The notes under the pieces were generated by a model, which did not search any database, was not told where the DNA came from, and saw only the letters and a list, made by a program, of their open reading frames with translations. A stretch of DNA of 44,970 bases from an uncultured Muribaculaceae bacterium (GTDB lineage Bacteria; Bacteroidota; Bacteroidia; Bacteroidales; Muribaculaceae): assembly GCA_910586975.1 (NCBI GenBank), contig CAJUKX010000021.1, forward strand, positions 1 to 44,970, in the 5' to 3' direction. The position numbers were made by a program, and so were the translations under genes. Of this stretch, positions 41,315 through 44,970 are shown in pieces (position 1 is the first letter of the stretch; each line of letters begins with the position of its first letter).

Positions 41315-41962
41315 ATGATAAAGATAGTTAGAGATATAGATATAACGGCTCTTGGAGTTAGCGTGTATAACCGCAAGTGGCAACCTATCCATTTACAACA
41401 AGGTGAAATGGATGGAGCGTGTGCTGTGTATTCTATGATGATGAATCTTCTTATACTAAAGGTTCTCACTCGTAGCCAAGTTGTAAACTTGAACACTACA
41501 TTCAAAGGAAATACCGCCAAAGGAAGGCTTTTCAAAGAGTTCTTTGTAACAGAAGGACTTTGCCGTGATGGTTTCTATTTCTCAGAAATCAAAGAAAAAC
41601 TTTCTCACTCTTTTGCTAAAGAAGTAACATCATCTGCACTACAATATACGGCTTCTCTATCAGACCAAACCATATTTGTAGAAGAACTTAAAACTGCAAT
41701 AAATGACAACTTGCCTTTGGTTACTGCCATATCATTTAGAGGTGGTGCTCATGCAATACTTGCTATTGGCTATGAAGAGCAAGAAGGGGTTGTTGAAAAA
41801 ATATTTTGTTTAGACCCAGGCTATACCATCAATCATACCTCTTTTTGGAATAGCGTTATAATACTAAATAAGGGGAAAGGGAAGTATTGCCATCAGTATA
41901 TAACAGACAAAGACGATGACAATGTCTTTATTAGTGAAACATTGAAAATAAAAAAGAAATAA
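41315..41962 (+). CDS. Papain-like/C39-like cysteine-peptidase-like protein within the RM operon
   Basis: 215 residues. The arrangement QQGEMDGACAVYSMMM (Gln28/29, Cys36), GGAHAILAIGYEE (His146) and CLDPGY (Asp167) fits the Gln-Cys-His-Asp/Asn catalytic pattern of papain-fold (C1/C39-like) peptidases, but I cannot name the family. No signal peptide or membrane segment, so it should act in the cytoplasm. It starts 10 bases after hsdR and ends 4 bases before hsdM, so it must be co-transcribed. Its DNA is more AT-rich than hsdR and hsdM, suggesting separate origin. Roles could be regulated proteolysis of HsdR or of phage proteins; this is inference. It could also be a non-peptidase of the same fold. 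Confidence 0.7.
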   Translation: MIKIVRDIDITALGVSVYNRKWQPIHLQQGEMDGACAVYSMMMNLLILKVLTRSQVVNLNTTFKGNTAKGRLFKEFFVTEGLCRDGFYFSEIKEKLSHSFAKEVTSSALQYTASLSDQTIFVEELKTAINDNLPLVTAISFRGGAHAILAIGYEEQEGVVEKIFCLDPGYTINHTSFWNSVIILNKGKGKYCHQYITDKDDDNVFISETLKIKKK

Positions 41963-41966
41963 CGAT

Positions 41967-43520
41967 ATGAGCGAAGAATTACAACAGAAACTCCGTGACC
42001 AGCTTTGGGAAGTCGCAAACAAACTGCGTGGCAATATGTCAGCCAGTGACTTCATGTATTTTACCCTTGGCTTTATCTTTTACAAGTATTTGTCGGAGAA
42101 GATAGAGAAACATGCAAACTCCGCCTTGGTGGATGATGAAGTCACGTTCAAGGAATTGTGGGCAATGGAGAAAGACGAGGATATTGAAGCATTGCAACAA
42201 GAAGTAAAGACTGACTGTTTGGAAAACATCGGCTACTTCATAGAGCCAAACTTCCTGTTCTCGTCAGTCATTGAAAGCATTAAGAAGAAAGAGAACATCC
42301 TACCTATGCTCGAACGCTCATTGAAGCGCATTGAGGACAGCACTCTCGGACAGGACAGCGAAGAGGACTTTGGCGGTCTGTTCTCTGACATTGACCTTGC
42401 TTCGCCTAAGTTGGGAAAGACTGCTGATGATAAGAACACATTGGTGAGCAATGTTCTTCTTGCCCTTGATGACATAGATTTCGGTGTAGAAGCATCGCAA
42501 GAGATTGACATTCTCGGTGATGCCTACGAGTATATGATTAGCCAGTTTGCAGCAGGTGCCGGCAAGAAGGCTGGCGAGTTCTATACACCTCAGGAAGTGA
42601 GCCGTATCTTGGCAGAAATTGTTACCATCGGTCACGCTCGTCTGCGCAATGTCTATGACCCAACTTGCGGTAGTGGTTCGTTGCTGCTCCGTGCTGCAAG
42701 CATCGGTCATGCCAACGAGATTTTCGGACAAGAGAAGAACCCTACGACCTACAACTTGGCTCGTATGAATATGCTTCTGCATGGTATCAAGTTCAGCAAT
42801 TTCCGCATTGAGAATGGCGATACTTTAGAGGCTGATGCTTTTGGCGACACTCAGTTTGACGCTGTCGTCGCAAATCCACCTTTCTCTGCCGAATGGAGTG
42901 CAGCCGACAAGTTCAACAACGACGACCGTTTCAGCAAGGCAGGACGCTTGGCACCACGCAAGACAGCCGACTACGCCTTTATTCTCCACATGATTTACCA
43001 CCTTAATGAGGGTGGCACAATGGCTTGTGTTGCTCCTCATGGTGTGTTGTTCCGTGGTAATGCCGAGGGCGTAATCCGTCGTTTTCTCATTGAGAAGAAG
43101 AACTATGTGGATGCCATCATCGGACTCCCTGCCAACATCTTCTATGGGACAAGCATTCCGACTTGTATTTTGGTGTTTAAGAAATGCCGTAAAGAGGATG
43201 ACAACATCCTGTTCATTGATGCAAGCAAGGAGTTTGATAAGGTAAAGACCCAGAACAAACTCCGTCCGCAACACATCAAGAAAATTGTAGATACTTATCG
43301 TGAGCGCAAGGAAATAGAAAAGTACAGCCATCTTGCCACACTGCAAGAGGTGGCAGAAAACGACTACAATCTCAATATTCCTCGTTACGTTGATACTTTC
43401 GAGGAAGAAGAGCCTATCGACATTCATGCCGTCATGAAGGAAATCAAGGAGTTGGAAGCCAAACGTGCCGACCTTGACAAGGAGATTGAAGGCTATTTGA
43501 AAGAACTGGGATTGGTTTAA
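41967..43520 (+). CDS. hsdM: Type I restriction enzyme, M subunit (N6-adenine methyltransferase)
   Basis: 517 residues. The N-terminal helical HsdM_N domain (about 5-160) is followed by the methylase: GEFYTPQEVSRIL, motif I VYDPTCGSGSLLLRA (about 230-244), and motif IV NPPF (about 304-307). With HsdS it methylates adenine in a bipartite site, and with HsdR it forms the restriction complex. The C-terminus is a charged helix (IKELEAKRADLDKEIEGYLK) that normally contacts HsdS. Confidence 0.96.
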   Translation: MSEELQQKLRDQLWEVANKLRGNMSASDFMYFTLGFIFYKYLSEKIEKHANSALVDDEVTFKELWAMEKDEDIEALQQEVKTDCLENIGYFIEPNFLFSSVIESIKKKENILPMLERSLKRIEDSTLGQDSEEDFGGLFSDIDLASPKLGKTADDKNTLVSNVLLALDDIDFGVEASQEIDILGDAYEYMISQFAAGAGKKAGEFYTPQEVSRILAEIVTIGHARLRNVYDPTCGSGSLLLRAASIGHANEIFGQEKNPTTYNLARMNMLLHGIKFSNFRIENGDTLEADAFGDTQFDAVVANPPFSAEWSAADKFNNDDRFSKAGRLAPRKTADYAFILHMIYHLNEGGTMACVAPHGVLFRGNAEGVIRRFLIEKKNYVDAIIGLPANIFYGTSIPTCILVFKKCRKEDDNILFIDASKEFDKVKTQNKLRPQHIKKIVDTYRERKEIEKYSHLATLQEVAENDYNLNIPRYVDTFEEEEPIDIHAVMKEIKELEAKRADLDKEIEGYLKELGLV

Positions 43521-43568
43521 TAGTCTTTCTGCCAGTTTTGTGCAATTTTTAATTAAGAGGTTTAAGCA

Positions 43569-44684
43569 ATGAGTGAATCAATAAACATATTGGATAAGGA
43601 TTACTTGCAGTGGGTCGAAGAACTATGCAAGCGTTATCGCAAAAGTCAAATAAGAGCAGCTGTAAAGGTTAATACTGAAATGTTACGCTTTTATTGGGAG
43701 TTAGGACAGGACATTGAGACTATTGAAGCATCTAACAGATATGGTAGTGGCTTTTATGCGGCATTGAGTCGTGATTTAAGGCACAAACTGCCAGATGCAG
43801 ATGGACTTTCTGAAACATCTGTCCGCTATGCAAAACGATTCTATTGCTTGTACTCGTCCCTCGAAAAAAGTCTTCCACAAGCTGTGGAAAAATCGGAGAA
43901 CACAAATCTTCCACAAGTTGTGGAAGATTTGCACACCGTCCTGTTCTCTATACCTTGGGGACACCATCGCTACATCATAGATAAATGTTCGGATGATGCT
44001 CATAAAGCATTATTCTATGTTCATCAAACAATGGAAAACGGTTGGAGTCGTTCCATGCTGTTGAATTTCCTTGGCACAGACTTGTATGAAAGAAGCGGAA
44101 AGGCATTGACTAATTTCAAGAAAACTTTGCCCGATATGAATAGCGACCTTGCACAAGAAATTACAAAAGACCCTTATGATTTCTCTTTTACTGGTGTTCG
44201 TGGTAAATACAATGAACGCAAATTGAAAGATGCTTTACTGGCTAACATTACGAAATTCCTGTTGGAATTGGGTACAGGTTTTGCGTATGTTGGCAAGGAG
44301 TATCGTTTGCAGATAGACGAAAAGGAGAAGTTCATTGATTTGCTTTTCTACAATTTGAAGTTATCTTGCTATGTTGTGGTAGAAGTGAAGATTGGAGAAT
44401 TTGACTTTCCAGATGCAGGACAACTAAGTGGTTATGTAGTAGCTTGCAATCACCTCTTGCGCCAAGAAGGTAGAGATAACCCGACCATAGGATTACTCAT
44501 TTGTAAGCAAAAGAGCAACACCATAGCCCAGTATGCTTTAGAAGGTAGCAGTCAGCCTATCGGAATCTCCGAGTACGAACTATCTAAGTTGTATCCTAAA
44601 AAGGTGGAGGGAACCATTCCATCCATCAAAGAATTGGAAGAAAAAATAGAAAAGGAAACAGAGAAAAGTACAAAGGACGAATAA
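43569..44684 (+). CDS. DUF1016/YhcG-type PD-(D/E)XK nuclease family protein
   Basis: 371 residues. The DUF1016 N-terminal domain (about 10-180, FYWELGQDI, LSRDLRHKLPDADGLSETSV, IPWGHHRYIIDKC) precedes a PD-(D/E)XK nuclease domain (about 215-345) with KFIDLLFYN and YVVVEVKIGEF as the Asp and Glu-x-Lys of the active site. Such genes often sit in type I RM loci; their exact role is not established. A short internal repeat, SLPQAVEKSE/LPQVVED (about 100-120), is encoded by two palindromic DNA units. It lies 48 bases after hsdM and is followed by 194 bases with iterons before hsdS. Confidence 0.9.
   Translation: MSESINILDKDYLQWVEELCKRYRKSQIRAAVKVNTEMLRFYWELGQDIETIEASNRYGSGFYAALSRDLRHKLPDADGLSETSVRYAKRFYCLYSSLEKSLPQAVEKSENTNLPQVVEDLHTVLFSIPWGHHRYIIDKCSDDAHKALFYVHQTMENGWSRSMLLNFLGTDLYERSGKALTNFKKTLPDMNSDLAQEITKDPYDFSFTGVRGKYNERKLKDALLANITKFLLELGTGFAYVGKEYRLQIDEKEKFIDLLFYNLKLSCYVVVEVKIGEFDFPDAGQLSGYVVACNHLLRQEGRDNPTIGLLICKQKSNTIAQYALEGSSQPIGISEYELSKLYPKKVEGTIPSIKELEEKIEKETEKSTKDE
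43873..43930. repeat. Two palindromic repeat units inside the DUF1016 gene
   Basis: The first unit, TTCCACAAGCTGTGGAA (43873-43889), has 7-bp arms. The second (43904-43930) is a perfect 27-bp palindrome with 13-bp arms around a central G; its core is TTCCACAAGTTGTGGAA. The units differ by one base in the shared 17 bases. Confidence 0.85.
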
Positions 44685-44734
44685 TTTTGGTATTTGCTTT
44701 TATGATTTGACATTCATACGAGGGAACATGAAAA

Positions 44735-44844
44735 CATGTAACTGGTATGTAACTGAAAGTCGAGAAAGCACATCAAAATCGCCTCTAATCCTTTCTAAAA
44801 TAGGGAAAAAGGTATGTAACTACCATGTAACTGGCATGTAACTG
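44735..44844. repeat. Five 11-bp iterons upstream of hsdS
   Basis: The unit YATGTAACTR occurs at 44735-44744, 44746-44755, 44813-44822, 44824-44833 and 44835-44844. Within each cluster the period is exactly 11 bp, near one helical turn; the two clusters are 67 bp apart. They lie 35-144 bases before the hsdS start. Likely a protein-binding array or length-variable repeat; each unit also holds ATGTAA, a start codon followed by a stop. The remainder of this 194-base gap shows no gene. Confidence 0.85.
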
Positions 44845-44878
44845 AACCGCAATGGTGAACTTAAATTAAGGATTAAAA

Positions 44879-44970
44879 ATGACAACGACAATAAATAACG
44901 AACATAAGAAACTCAATGTCCCAAATCTCAGATTTAAGGAGTTTGAAGGGGAGTGGGAAAAGTGTAAGCT
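44879..44970 (+). CDS. hsdS: Type I restriction enzyme, S subunit (partial, start only)
   Basis: ATG 44879 opens a frame to the window edge: 30 codons starting MTTTINNEHKKLNVPNLRFK and continuing EFEGEWEK. The PNLRFKEFEGEWE phrase is the usual first line of an HsdS target-recognition domain, and the position after hsdR and hsdM agrees. HsdS decides which sequence the enzyme methylates and cuts. The rest lies outside the window, so nothing can be said about its recognition domains or further hsdS copies. Confidence 0.85.
   Translation, partial: MTTTINNEHKKLNVPNLRFKEFEGEWEKCK

Noticed and set aside
43873..43930. Replication origin with DnaA boxes
   Set aside because: TTCCACAA only partly resembles TTATCCACA, the units lie within a coding sequence, and no AT-rich unwinding region or dnaA/repA gene is near.
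44735..44844. CRISPR-like array
   Set aside because: Units are only about 10 bases with one-base spacers, far from repeat and spacer sizes of CRISPR.

Overview
The window reads as chromosomal DNA of a gut-type Bacteroidales (Bacteroidota); a Muribaculaceae-like host is my best guess from gene content and moderate GC, but I cannot place it to genus. Support comes from the repeated Bacteroidota -7 element TAnnTTTG, in several cases with a TTG/TTTG about 19-21 bp upstream, from lineage-typical families (DUF5106 plus thioredoxin, a large exported alpha-2-macroglobulin-like protein, the long form of GDP-fucose synthase), and from Bacteroides-style integrases.

Positions 1-34,574 are a dense core-like chromosome. 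In order: tRNA-Gln; divergent rlmH and nadC; a minus-strand run DUF3108 protein > YihY/BrkB membrane protein > RidA; a minus-strand DNA repair/nucleotide block uvrB > ygiQ > tdk > yhcH-like whose leader holds a large palindromic element; a 1797-residue alpha-2-macroglobulin-like protein that lacks the thioester motif; a RelA/SpoT homologue with a dead-looking hydrolase domain, overlapped by a lipoprotein gene; DUF389 membrane protein and a stand-alone adenylation protein; a Ric/YtfE-type di-iron domain fused to a LuxR helix-turn-helix; an exported unknown; SIMPL protein and uridine-phosphorylase-like enzyme; thioesterase > dprA; an exported Ntn hydrolase; an ECF sigma factor operon with a membrane protein and a thioredoxin-like protein; trmN6 > CPBP protease > gmd > fcl (GDP-L-fucose synthesis); then engB and a 52-codon acidic protein.

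Positions about 34,590-44,970 look like an integrated accessory island whose right end lies outside the window. It opens with two overlapping tyrosine recombinase genes and a small serine recombinase, followed by an XRE regulator and a type I restriction-modification operon: hsdR, a papain-like cysteine-peptidase-like gene, hsdM, a DUF1016/YhcG PD-(D/E)XK nuclease gene, and the first 30 codons of hsdS. The peptidase-like gene wedged between hsdR and hsdM, and the five 11-bp iterons directly in front of hsdS, are the most unusual parts of the window.

Convergent gene pairs are usually separated by strong bidirectional hairpins, and tight ATGA start/stop overlaps mark the main operons (uvrB-ygiQ, gmd-fcl, thioesterase-dprA, the two integrases). 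No CRISPR array or rRNA is visible.
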